NCBI RefSeq assembly: GCF_003034915.1
Contig: NZ_PZJX01000026.1
Coordinates: 161,231 to 225,230, forward strand
Origin: Mesorhizobium helmanticense
GTDB lineage: Bacteria; Pseudomonadota; Alphaproteobacteria; Rhizobiales; Rhizobiaceae
Direction: 5' to 3'
Length of the DNA: 64,000 nucleotides
Positions 55,708 through 64,000 of this stretch are shown here, in pieces (position 1 is the first letter of the stretch; each line of letters starts with the position of its first letter). A program made the translations under genes and the position numbers. The notes beneath the pieces are model-generated. The model was not told the origin of the DNA. It did no database searches and saw only the letters and a program-made list of their open reading frames with translations.

Positions 55708-57903
55708 ATGCGGAAGTTCCTGAGCGTCGTTCAATGGGCCTTGGCATCGGTGTGCGTGCTCACACTTGTGACGCTGCCCATCAGTTTGGAAACCCAATTG
55801 GTTGCCGGCATGTGCGTGCTCGTCGCCATGATGGTGCTGAAGCTCGTGCGACCGGATGGCATCTGGCGGCTGGTTGCCCTTGCTTTCGGCACAGCCATCG
55901 TCATGCGCTATGTGTACTGGCGCACGACAAGCACGCTGCCGCCAGTCAACCAGCTGGAGAACTTCATCCCCGGCTTGATGGTCTATCTCGCGGAAATGTA
56001 CAGCGTGCTGATGCTGGCGCTCAGCCTTTTCGTCGTGGCGCTGCCGCTTCCCTCGCGACCGTCGCGCGCCAATTCCGGCGATCGCATGCCCTCGGTCGAC
56101 GTCTTCATTCCCACCTACAACGAAGATCCGGACCTGCTGGCCAACACGATGGCCGCAGCCAAGGGCATGGATTATCCAGCCGACAAATTCAATGTCTGGC
56201 TGCTCGATGATGGTGGAACCGTTCAGAAGCGGAACTCGGACAAAATCGGCGACGCCAACAATGCGGAGCGGCGCCGTGCTCAATTGCAGAAGTTGAGCGC
56301 CGAGATGGGCGTGAACTACCTGACGCGCGATCGCAACGAACATGCAAAGGCCGGCAACCTCAATAACGGACTCTCAAAGTCGACGGGTGAGCTCATCGCC
56401 GTGTTCGATGCGGATCATGCGCCGGCACGCGATTTTCTCAAGGAGACGGTCGGCTATTTTGATGAAGATCCAAAGTTATTCCTAGTCCAGACGCCGCATT
56501 TCTTCCTCAATCCAGACCCAGTTGAGCGAAATCTTCGCACCTTTGAAAAAATGCCGTCCGAAAACGAGATGTTCTACGGCATTATTCAGCGTGGCCTCGA
56601 CAAATGGAATGCGGCTTTCTTCTGCGGATCGGCGGCGGTGCTGCGCCGTACGGCTCTTGCGGAAACCGGCGGCTTCAGCGGCGTCAGCATCACCGAAGAC
56701 TGCGAGACTGCGGTCGAACTGCACGCGCGTGGCTGGCATAGCGTCTATGTCGACAAGCCGCTGATTGCCGGATTGCAGCCGGCAACCTTCGCCAGTTTCA
56801 TCGGCCAAAGAAGCCGCTGGGCGCAGGGCATGATGCAGATACTGCGATTCAGATTCCCGCCGCTCAAGCGTGGCCTCTCAATTCCGCAGCGTCTTTGCTA
56901 CACGTCGTCGACGCTGTTCTGGCTGTTCCCGTTCCCGCGCACGATCTTCCTGATCGCGCCGCTGTTCTACCTGTTCTTCGACCTGCAGATCTTCACCGCG
57001 TCCGGCGGCGAGTTCATGGCCTACACGCTCGCCTACATGATCGTGAACCTGATGATGCAGAACTATCTCTACGGCGCCTTCCGCTGGCCATGGGTCTCGG
57101 AACTCTATGAATATGTCCAGACGGTGCATCTGCTCCCCGCCGTGATTTCCGTGATCCTGAATCCGAGGAAGCCGACATTCAAGGTCACCGCAAAGGACGA
57201 ATCGATAGCGAGGAGCCGGCTGTCGGAAATCGGAAAGCCGTTTTTCGCCATCTTTGGTGTCCTGCTCGCTGGCGTGGCGATGACGGTCTACAAGGTTTAC
57301 ACCGAGCCATACAAAGCGGATGTCACACTGGTCGTCGGGGGCTGGAATCTGCTCAACCTCATTATCGCCGGATGCGCGCTAGGTGTGGTCTCCGAACGGG
57401 GAGAGCGCGCCGCCACGAGACGCGTCAAGGTCAGCCGTCGCTGTGATTTCCAGGTCGCCGGGAAATGGCTTCAGGGGACAATCGAGAATGTGTCGGCAAA
57501 CGGCGCCCGCGTGCTGGTCTTCGGCGCCGAGCTCGAGGATCTCGTGATCGATGCCAAGACTGGAATTCGGTTCAAATTGTTCTCCGACGGGACTGAAGCC
57601 GTCTTGCCGGTGTCGATACGAAACTTCGAGCGAACAACGGACAGCATCGCGATCGGATGCCTCTACCTGCCGACCGAAGCCGTTCATCATCGGCTTGTCG
57701 CCGACCTGATCTTCGCGAACTCAAAGCAGTGGGAACAGTTCCAGCTGTCGCGCAGAGGCAATCCGGGGTTGCTGCGGGGGACGTTCTGGTTCCTGAGGTT
57801 GGCGATCTTCCAGACCTACCGGGGCCTGGTTTACTTCTGGCGTGACCTGCGCGGACGGGACAACATAGAGCCCATCGGACAACTCGCGGAGAAGCGGCAA
57901 TGA
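55708..57903 (+). CDS. bcsA: Cellulose synthase catalytic subunit (UDP-forming)
   Basis: 731 residues. GT2 family synthase with N-terminal membrane helices, then the D,D,D,QxxRW set: DDGG at 167-170, DADHA at 234-238, TEDC at 329-332 and QRSRW at 367-371, followed by more membrane helices. The C-terminal PilZ domain has the cyclic-di-GMP binding pattern (RRVKVSRR, then ENVSANGAR), so activity should need cyclic di-GMP. Polymerises glucose from UDP-glucose and extrudes the chain across the inner membrane with BcsB. ATG 55708, weak GAGG site; its stop overlaps bcsB (ATGA). Confidence 0.95.
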   Translation: MRKFLSVVQWALASVCVLTLVTLPISLETQLVAGMCVLVAMMVLKLVRPDGIWRLVALAFGTAIVMRYVYWRTTSTLPPVNQLENFIPGLMVYLAEMYSVLMLALSLFVVALPLPSRPSRANSGDRMPSVDVFIPTYNEDPDLLANTMAAAKGMDYPADKFNVWLLDDGGTVQKRNSDKIGDANNAERRRAQLQKLSAEMGVNYLTRDRNEHAKAGNLNNGLSKSTGELIAVFDADHAPARDFLKETVGYFDEDPKLFLVQTPHFFLNPDPVERNLRTFEKMPSENEMFYGIIQRGLDKWNAAFFCGSAAVLRRTALAETGGFSGVSITEDCETAVELHARGWHSVYVDKPLIAGLQPATFASFIGQRSRWAQGMMQILRFRFPPLKRGLSIPQRLCYTSSTLFWLFPFPRTIFLIAPLFYLFFDLQIFTASGGEFMAYTLAYMIVNLMMQNYLYGAFRWPWVSELYEYVQTVHLLPAVISVILNPRKPTFKVTAKDESIARSRLSEIGKPFFAIFGVLLAGVAMTVYKVYTEPYKADVTLVVGGWNLLNLIIAGCALGVVSERGERAATRRVKVSRRCDFQVAGKWLQGTIENVSANGARVLVFGAELEDLVIDAKTGIRFKLFSDGTEAVLPVSIRNFERTTDSIAIGCLYLPTEAVHHRLVADLIFANSKQWEQFQLSRRGNPGLLRGTFWFLRLAIFQTYRGLVYFWRDLRGRDNIEPIGQLAEKRQ

Positions 57904-60227
57904 GAGCCGTTTTCGTGTCGGTCGCATTGCTTCTGCTGGCAGTATCGCCGGCAGTCTCCCAAACCAGCCCGTTCGACATGTCCCCTGAAAAGCCGGCTGT
58001 TCCCGCGCCTGTTCAACCGACAGGAGTGGCGCCAGCCCAAAATGACAGCGCGCCGATTGCAGCGGCGGCGCCGCAGCCGGCCGCGTCGCTGGCACGGCGC
58101 TATATCGTGCCATTCACCGAGCTGGTGCTTTCGGGAGAATATTCGCAACGCTCGTGGTCACTCTTTCTCACGCCGGAACAGGCTGCCGCGAAGGCGGAGC
58201 TGCATCTGGGCTATCAAAATGCCGTTGTCATCGCCCCCGAGGCGTCGCGTCTGAAAATATCCATCAATGGCAGCGAGTTGGTCGATGCGCCGATCGCCTC
58301 GTCGGAGAATGCCTCCGACATCTCGGTCAACATACCCGCGAACCTCCTGCACGCCGGGATGAACGACATAGCGATATCCGCGCTCCAGAGGCACCGTACG
58401 GATTGCACGATTGAATCGACCTACGAACTGTGGACGCAGATCGACACAGCCAAGACCTTTCTTTCATTCGACGGTCCCGACGCAGGGCGTTGGAAGCGCG
58501 TCGACGATCTGCGCGCGATCGGCGTGGACGAAAATGGCGCAACGACCTTCAACCTGATTGTTCCGTCAATGGGACAAACAATCTCGACGTCACCGGCGGT
58601 GCGCCTGGGTGAGGCACTGGCGCTGATGGCCAGTATGCCGAACCAGTCCTTCGACGTCAGCGAGACCGGATCGTCGGCCGCCAAACCCGGCATGGCGACC
58701 ATAGTCCTGGGGCCAGCATCGGAGCTTTCCAATGTGCTGGCGACAGTCCCCCCTGCCGCCGAAACCGGTCCGGTGGCAACATTGATCGACGATCCCAGGC
58801 TTGGTCCTTCCATCCTGGTGGTGAGCGGCCCCACCTGGCAGGCAGTCGATATGGCGATCGACGATATTGCCAAGCAAGTCGACCGGCCTGCAGGGAGCCT
58901 ACGGACGAGCCTGTCGACCCGGACATGGCGGATGCCGGATGTGCCATTGCTGTCGAGTGCCAGCCGATTGAAGTTTTCCGAGCTTGGCATGAACACGCTG
59001 GAATTCTCAGGGCGCAGGGTGCGCACCGATTTCGCGGTCGGGGTCCCTTCGGACTTCTATGCCAACGCCTATGGCGAAGCGACGATCCTATTGGATGCCG
59101 CCTACTCGCAGGACGTGCTGCCCGGGAGCCACATCGACGTCTATGTCAATGACAATATTGCCGCCACGGTGCCGATCACGACCTCCGGTGGTGAGATTCT
59201 GCGGCATCTGCCGATCAAGGTCACCATGCGGCACTTCAGACCGGGCGACAACGTCATTGCGCTTGAAGCCGTTCTCATGACCCGGGCCGACGCAATATGC
59301 GCGCCCGGCGCGACGGCGCAAGGCGGCCAGCGCTTCGTGATTTTCGACAGCTCCGAGTTGGCCGTGCCCGACTTCGCGCGAGTGGCCAGGACGCCCGATC
59401 TTGCAGGTATCAGCGGCACCGGTTTCCCCTATAACCGTTCGGAATACACGTTGCCGCTGATCATGGACCGAACTCAGCCGGAAAGCGTTTCCGCTGGGGT
59501 CACGCTTCTGGCGCGCATGTCGGTTGCCGCCGGACGCCTCATCGCCGTGGACTCCCTGACCGCGGCCACCGCCGTGGCGGACAGGAACGCTCTGTTCATC
59601 AGCGCGATCTCGCAAGTTCCCCCGACAGTGCTGGCGCAGGTCGGTGTTTCGAACGGCGCCTCCTCGACATGGGGGGAAACCGTTGCCTCGATCCATCCGA
59701 ATACCGAGGCGACATTCGACCGATGGCGCGAAAGGCTGCGCGACAGCGGGTGGCGCGGCCAGATCGGCTCGCTTCAGGATTGGCTGACAAGGACCTTCAA
59801 CATATCCATGAATTCATTTCGGATCTTCCCAGGCCCCGCAGCCGAATTCACGCCGCAAGGCAGCGCCAGCCTGGTCGTCGCGCAGGAAGCCAGCCCGGTG
59901 GGTTCCGGCACATGGACGCTCGTTACCGCTCCGACGGTCGGTGCTCTGCGGGATGGTGTCCGCTCGCTGACGGAACAGGGCACTTGGCGGCAGATGGAAG
60001 GACACATCACAACCGTCGACGCCAGCGACGACAAGGTTGCCACCGTGCCAGTCACGCGTTTCAATTTCGTCGAAACGCAGCCATTTTCAATCTGGAACTA
60101 TCGCCTGATCGTCGCCAACTGGCTATCCGCCAATGCGCTGTCCTATGCTGTCGTGCTGACCTTGCTGTCGATCTTGCTGGGCTTTGCAACCGCCGGACTG
60201 CTTGGCGCGCTGGGACGGCGCAGGTGA
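57900..60227 (+). CDS. bcsB: Cellulose synthase regulatory/periplasmic subunit BcsB
   Basis: 775 residues. Cleavable signal (MRAVFVSVALLLLAVSPAVSQ), proline-rich linker, then the two-fold repeated carbohydrate-binding and flavodoxin-like periplasmic domains (FTELVLSGEYSQRSWSLFLT, HAGMNDIAISALQRHRTDCTIESTYELWTQID). A single C-terminal membrane anchor (LSYAVVLTLLSILLGFATAGLL) packs against BcsA and is needed for synthase activity in characterised systems. Overlaps bcsA by four bases and bcsZ by four (GTGA). Confidence 0.95.
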   Translation: MRAVFVSVALLLLAVSPAVSQTSPFDMSPEKPAVPAPVQPTGVAPAQNDSAPIAAAAPQPAASLARRYIVPFTELVLSGEYSQRSWSLFLTPEQAAAKAELHLGYQNAVVIAPEASRLKISINGSELVDAPIASSENASDISVNIPANLLHAGMNDIAISALQRHRTDCTIESTYELWTQIDTAKTFLSFDGPDAGRWKRVDDLRAIGVDENGATTFNLIVPSMGQTISTSPAVRLGEALALMASMPNQSFDVSETGSSAAKPGMATIVLGPASELSNVLATVPPAAETGPVATLIDDPRLGPSILVVSGPTWQAVDMAIDDIAKQVDRPAGSLRTSLSTRTWRMPDVPLLSSASRLKFSELGMNTLEFSGRRVRTDFAVGVPSDFYANAYGEATILLDAAYSQDVLPGSHIDVYVNDNIAATVPITTSGGEILRHLPIKVTMRHFRPGDNVIALEAVLMTRADAICAPGATAQGGQRFVIFDSSELAVPDFARVARTPDLAGISGTGFPYNRSEYTLPLIMDRTQPESVSAGVTLLARMSVAAGRLIAVDSLTAATAVADRNALFISAISQVPPTVLAQVGVSNGASSTWGETVASIHPNTEATFDRWRERLRDSGWRGQIGSLQDWLTRTFNISMNSFRIFPGPAAEFTPQGSASLVVAQEASPVGSGTWTLVTAPTVGALRDGVRSLTEQGTWRQMEGHITTVDASDDKVATVPVTRFNFVETQPFSIWNYRLIVANWLSANALSYAVVLTLLSILLGFATAGLLGALGRRR

Positions 60228-61285
60228 CACGTTCTGCGCGGGCGTTGCTTGTTGTTCTTGCCGGCGCCCTGCTTGTTGTGATGGCGCAATCCCGGGATGC
60301 TCGATCGGCTGGAGCAATTACGACGAAGGAATGGACCCTTTACAAGGAAAAGTTTCTCGACCCGAGCGGAAGAATCATTGACAACGCCAATGGAAAGATC
60401 AGTCACAGCGAAGGTCAGGGGTACGGGCTGCTATTGTCCTATCTTGCCGATAACAGGGGTGATTTCGATCGCATCTGGGCATTCACCCGCACGGAGATGC
60501 TGGTGCGGAACGATGGATTGGCTGCCTGGAAATGGGACCCGGCGGCGGCCCCGCACGTAGCCGACACCAACAATGCCAGCGATGGCGACGTGCTGATCGC
60601 TTACGGTCTGGCGCTCGCAGGGGCTGCCTGGCAGCGCCCTGACCTCAGCGCTTCCGCACGCAATATCGCGGTCGCGCTGGCTGCCGGTGGATTGGAAACG
60701 GTGGGCGATCTTGTTCTGCTGAAGCCGGGCAATTCGGGCTTCGCCGCCAGTGACCGCAAGGACGGCCCCGTCGTCAACCCGTCCTACTGGGTGTTCGAAG
60801 CGTTTCCGGTATTGGCCGAGTTGGTGCCGGACGGGCCCTGGCGGGAGGTCGATGACAGTGGCAAGGCCTTGCTGGCGGCTTCCATGAAAATCGGGGTATC
60901 AAGCCTGCCGCCGGATTGGGTGTCCTTGAAGGCCAAACCTCGTCCTGCCGATGGGTTTCCCCAGGAATTCAGCTACAACGCCGTGCGAATCCCGCTTTAC
61001 CTTGTCCGTTCCGGCAATCGCGACCGGGCGTTGCTGGAACCATTCATGACCCAAATGCCCGATCAGAAAGGGCGCGTGCGTATCGTCAACATTGCCACAG
61101 GCCAAACACGTCAATTGCTTGACGACGCCGGCTATCGCATCATCCCCGCCCTGGTCTCCTGCGTCCTCGACGGGACACCGCTGCCCGACGACATGCGGTC
61201 GTTCACGCCGACCGACTACTACCCTTCGACCTTGCAGTTGCTGGCGCTGTCCTATGCAAGGCGCCACAAGCCGGATTGTCTATGA
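60224..61285 (+). CDS. bcsZ: Periplasmic endo-1,4-beta-glucanase, GH8 (BcsZ)
   Basis: 353 residues from GTG 60224, overlapping the bcsB stop; the long upstream frame from 59669 lies in another reading frame of bcsB. Signal peptide ARALLVVLAGALLVVMAQSRDA. Catalytic general acid E63 in HSEGQGYGLLLSYL and the base region D120/D122 in TNNASDGDVLIAYGL are both intact. BcsZ trims cellulose during export and influences fibril quality. Stop overlaps the following gene (ATGA). Confidence 0.93.
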   Translation: MTRSARALLVVLAGALLVVMAQSRDARSAGAITTKEWTLYKEKFLDPSGRIIDNANGKISHSEGQGYGLLLSYLADNRGDFDRIWAFTRTEMLVRNDGLAAWKWDPAAAPHVADTNNASDGDVLIAYGLALAGAAWQRPDLSASARNIAVALAAGGLETVGDLVLLKPGNSGFAASDRKDGPVVNPSYWVFEAFPVLAELVPDGPWREVDDSGKALLAASMKIGVSSLPPDWVSLKAKPRPADGFPQEFSYNAVRIPLYLVRSGNRDRALLEPFMTQMPDQKGRVRIVNIATGQTRQLLDDAGYRIIPALVSCVLDGTPLPDDMRSFTPTDYYPSTLQLLALSYARRHKPDCL

Positions 61286-63426
61286 AACCGGTGGTGTTCA
61301 TAGCTGCCGGCGTTGCGCTGCTTGGCGCGGTCGTTCTCCGAGACGCCGGCTATTTCGGTGGGGGTGCTTCGATTCCCGATGCCGGTCGTCCCGCTACCGG
61401 CAATGCTCAATCCGAGGCGGGATATTCGTCTGTTGCGCAGCAAGCGCCCGCAACGACGGCTCCTGCGAAGCCCAACGGTGCGCGGGCTGCGTCGCCGAAG
61501 GTCGACGAGACCGCGCTCCGCTATTTTGCCTCCAAGGGCGATACCAAGCGGTTGGAGGCTGAGATTGCCCGGCTGAGAGCCCTCTACCCGCAATGGACGC
61601 CGCCGGAAAATCCCTTGGCCGTGCAGGAAGTGGGCGACCTGCAACTCGACCAGATGTGGAAGCTCTATTCCGAAGGCAAACTCGCCGAGGTACGAAAGGC
61701 GATAGCCGACAGGCAAACCGCGCAGGCCGGCTGGCAGCCCCCAGCGGACCTGCTCGACCGGCTGGCGGTCGCGGAAGCCAGGGAACAACTCGTCAACGCC
61801 TCCAATCTAAAGCAATACGAGGCCGTCATCCGGATTGGCTCAACCAGCTCAAGTCTGCTGACATGCGGCGATGTCGATGTGCTCTGGCGCGTGGCCGAAG
61901 CCTTCGCCAACACACATCGCGAGGACCGGGCGCGCGACGCCTACCTCTATGTGCTGAACAATTGCAAGAAACCCGAGGAGCGCATAGCCACAGTACAGAA
62001 GGCGTTGCCGCTGCTGTCGCGGCCAAATCTCGAGCAGCTTCTGGCCACGGAGCAGAAGACGGCCGACGGCAAGGGAGAATTTTCGGCGATACGCGGCGAT
62101 ATTGCCAGACAAAGCCTCGCCGACGCCGACGCGGACCCGAAGCTGGTTGTCGCACCGGCCGATATTGCGACTGTGAAAGCGCTGGCGACCGAGGGCGGGT
62201 TGCCGTCCGATGCTCTTTTGCTGGGCTGGTACTACGTCCGCCGTGACAACCCGAAAGATGCGGAAGAATGGTTTCGAAAGGCCCATGACAAGGAAGACAC
62301 AGCCGGTGCCTCGCAAGGGCTGGCGCTTGCACTGATCAACCAGAATCGCCCCGCCGAAGCCGAGCAAATCCTCTATTCGTGGCGCGATACGAACGATGAT
62401 GTGCGACGCGTCTATCTGGCTGCGATAGCGAACCTCCTGGCTGTCACGCCGCCGCCGCCCCTCAGCACTGAAGTCCTGCAGCGGATGGTTCAGGAAGTCT
62501 ACGCCGCCAAGGATGCCGCGTCCGCGCAACAGCTCGGCTGGTACGCCGACGGGTTGGACCAGTGGCAGACAGCCGCGCAATGGTTCAAGCTAGCACTCGA
62601 CTGGAAGCCCGATGACGAGCCTTCTGCCTACGGCCTCGCGCTGACCCGCTGGAAAATCGGCGACAAGGCCGGTGCGCGGGAAATACAGGCGGCTTGGGCG
62701 GGACGCTCCGAACGCATACCGACGGTCGGCGAGCGCAGCATCGAGACGGCGGCTGTCGGAAAAGACGCGGGGACAGACCCGCGCGCGCGACAGCCAGTGA
62801 TACAGAGCCGCCCTGAGGATCAGGCGAAAACAGATCAATCCGAGGATCAGCCAAGATCCAATCGAAATGACGCACAAGCGAGCCCTCGTGCCAGAGCCAA
62901 GCGGCAGAATCGAGGCTGCTCGAGCACCATCGATCCAGCGTCATTGGCTCCCGCCGCGGCGCTTACGCGCGGCTGGTGCCTGATGGAGGCAAACAGGCCG
63001 GTTGAAGCGGCAGTGGCCTTTGAAATCGCGCTAGGCGGTTCCGGCAAAACCCGCTCCGACGCAGCGTACGGGCAAAGCCTGGCCTATTTGCGTGCCGGGC
63101 TTTCCGACATGGCGGCAGTGGCTGCCTCCAAGGCGCCTTTGGATGCCGACCGCAGGGTCCAAGTACAGACCGCGCTTCTGGAAGCCCAAGCGACAACCGC
63201 TTTCGACCAGGGGCGATATGTCGAGGTCCTCATGGCATTGGATGAAAGGTCGCGCATTGCGCCCGAGCGCACCGGCCTGATGGTGCTGCGCGGCTACGCA
63301 TATCTGAAACTGCGGCGGTTCGGCGACGCGGAACAGGTTTTTCGTGCGGCCGCAGGCACCGGGAATCGGGATGCTCTGAAGGGGCTGAACGATGTCAGGG
63401 TGACCCGCGACGCTAGATTTCAGTGA
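61282..63426 (+). CDS. bcsK: TPR-repeat cellulose operon protein BcsK-like
   Basis: 714 residues. Starts with a membrane anchor or signal segment (VVFIAAGVALLGAVVLRDAGYF), then a disordered Ala/Pro linker, then helical TPR/Sel1-like repeats (DALLLGWYYVRRDNPKDAEEWFRKAH, SAQQLGWYADGLDQWQTAAQWFKLALDW, LMVLRGYAYLKLRRFGDAEQVFRAAAGTG). A low-complexity charged stretch interrupts the repeats near residue 500. It has no outer-membrane beta-barrel, so it is not a full BcsC. A TPR protein in this place matches BcsK of Agrobacterium-type (type III) cellulose operons. Probable periplasmic scaffold for the synthase complex; the start overlaps bcsZ. Confidence 0.8.
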   Translation: MKPVVFIAAGVALLGAVVLRDAGYFGGGASIPDAGRPATGNAQSEAGYSSVAQQAPATTAPAKPNGARAASPKVDETALRYFASKGDTKRLEAEIARLRALYPQWTPPENPLAVQEVGDLQLDQMWKLYSEGKLAEVRKAIADRQTAQAGWQPPADLLDRLAVAEAREQLVNASNLKQYEAVIRIGSTSSSLLTCGDVDVLWRVAEAFANTHREDRARDAYLYVLNNCKKPEERIATVQKALPLLSRPNLEQLLATEQKTADGKGEFSAIRGDIARQSLADADADPKLVVAPADIATVKALATEGGLPSDALLLGWYYVRRDNPKDAEEWFRKAHDKEDTAGASQGLALALINQNRPAEAEQILYSWRDTNDDVRRVYLAAIANLLAVTPPPPLSTEVLQRMVQEVYAAKDAASAQQLGWYADGLDQWQTAAQWFKLALDWKPDDEPSAYGLALTRWKIGDKAGAREIQAAWAGRSERIPTVGERSIETAAVGKDAGTDPRARQPVIQSRPEDQAKTDQSEDQPRSNRNDAQASPRARAKRQNRGCSSTIDPASLAPAAALTRGWCLMEANRPVEAAVAFEIALGGSGKTRSDAAYGQSLAYLRAGLSDMAAVAASKAPLDADRRVQVQTALLEAQATTAFDQGRYVEVLMALDERSRIAPERTGLMVLRGYAYLKLRRFGDAEQVFRAAAGTGNRDALKGLNDVRVTRDARFQ

Positions 63427-64000
63427 CGAGCCATCAGAGTTCGCTTCTCGTCGCCAGCCTTCGAGACGTTCGTCGCTGAGGAATTCCTCCGCGATGCAAT
63501 GTGAAAGAGAGGTCCCACTCGCTGGCACAGGTGGCATGTTGCCACACGGAGGACCCGGGCAGGACGCCGCTATGAGAACGGCAGTCCCGCCAGCACCGAG
63601 CGCGGACTGCCATCCTCACCATCGTCACTCAACAATCACGATGCCGACCGGCTGAAGGCCAATCTGCTCGGCCTCTACGTCAACGCCGTCAGACGTTTCT
63701 GGTGATTCCGAATCTGCATCGGCGATGCGAGACTTGATCGAAACCGTCACGGTATTTCGAGACCATCGAGGATCGGCGGGATCGATGTCGAAATCGCTGG
63801 GCGCTTAACGGCACTCTTGGGCGAGGGCTCCTTCATGCGCGACCTTGCAGACCGTCGACAATCCGTTCGGCAAGATGTCTTAGGTACAAACTGTTACCCA
63901 TGTCTCCGGGCCGTACACAGGGGGAATGGTGGTAGCGGGAGAGCGCTACCGCCTTTCCCATACTCGGAGACTATTCGATATCTTCTACGGTGCTGGGGAT
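63427..64000. other. Terminal region without a supportable gene
   Basis: 574 bases after bcsK. I see no terminator immediately after the stop. A frame near 63560-63705 ending NHDADRLKANLLGLYVNAV could be the tail of a degraded gene but has no start or family. From about 63880 the text GGTACAAACTGTTACCCATG and a perfect hairpin GGTAGCG-GGAGAG-CGCTACC (about 63932-63951) resemble sequences found at insertion-sequence ends, but no transposase frame is present. Confidence 0.4.

Noticed and set aside
63932..63951. tRNA fragment
   Set aside because: GGTGGTAGCGGGAGAG resembles the complement of some tRNA 3' ends, but the continuation forms a simple hairpin and no T-arm or anticodon arm can be drawn.

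Overview
The window reads as a chromosomal segment of an alphaproteobacterium of the order Hyphomicrobiales (Rhizobiales), most likely Mesorhizobium or a close relative. The basis is the high G+C content, coding on nearly every base, many ATGA/GTGA start-stop overlaps inside operons, a large number of ABC uptake systems, a bcsN-bcsA-bcsB-bcsZ-bcsK cellulose operon of the Agrobacterium/rhizobial type, and long intergenic palindromes typical of the group. No rRNA, tRNA, CRISPR array, prophage or intact insertion sequence was found. All assignments rest on reading motifs in the sequence; no database search was run.

Region by region. 1-6856: end of an amidohydrolase, a polyamine-type ABC importer (ATPase, two permeases, binding protein) and two tandem class C beta-lactamase/NylB-like serine hydrolases. 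6983-13567: tex, a divergent AraC regulator/SDR pair, and a divergent LysR regulator/glutaryl-CoA dehydrogenase pair. 13691-20355: a three-gene transglutaminase/ATP-grasp/alpha-E cluster. 20434-23330: a type IB topoisomerase, then a DGPF-domain protein with an ECF42-like sigma factor and a matching promoter. 23636-26640: an ALDH7-type aldehyde dehydrogenase convergent with a histidine-ammonia-lyase-like gene that lacks the MIO triad. 26937-36224: two operons with nearly identical promoters, one for an FGGY kinase, a DeoR regulator and a GlpD/EryB-like dehydrogenase, the other for DUF2291 and a ribose-type ABC importer. 36332-38996: otnK-otnC-otnI for four-carbon acid sugars, with otnI broken by a nonsense codon. 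39306-39433: a probable anti-Shine-Dalgarno small RNA with promoter and terminator.

39469-49965 is the most interesting part. A MocR-type regulator is divergent from a seven-gene operon that starts with a class II (degradative) HMG-CoA reductase and ends with HMG-CoA lyase. Between them lie a complete sugar-type ABC importer and two SMP-30/strictosidine-synthase-like (lactonase-type) domains, one fused to the C-terminus of a permease. I read this as a mevalonate/mevalonolactone uptake and catabolism system: import, lactone opening, oxidation to HMG-CoA, cleavage to acetoacetate and acetyl-CoA.

49966-63426: two small unknown genes, a 1064-residue autotransporter with alternating 21/19-residue repeats, and the cellulose operon. 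The last 574 bases carry no gene I can support.
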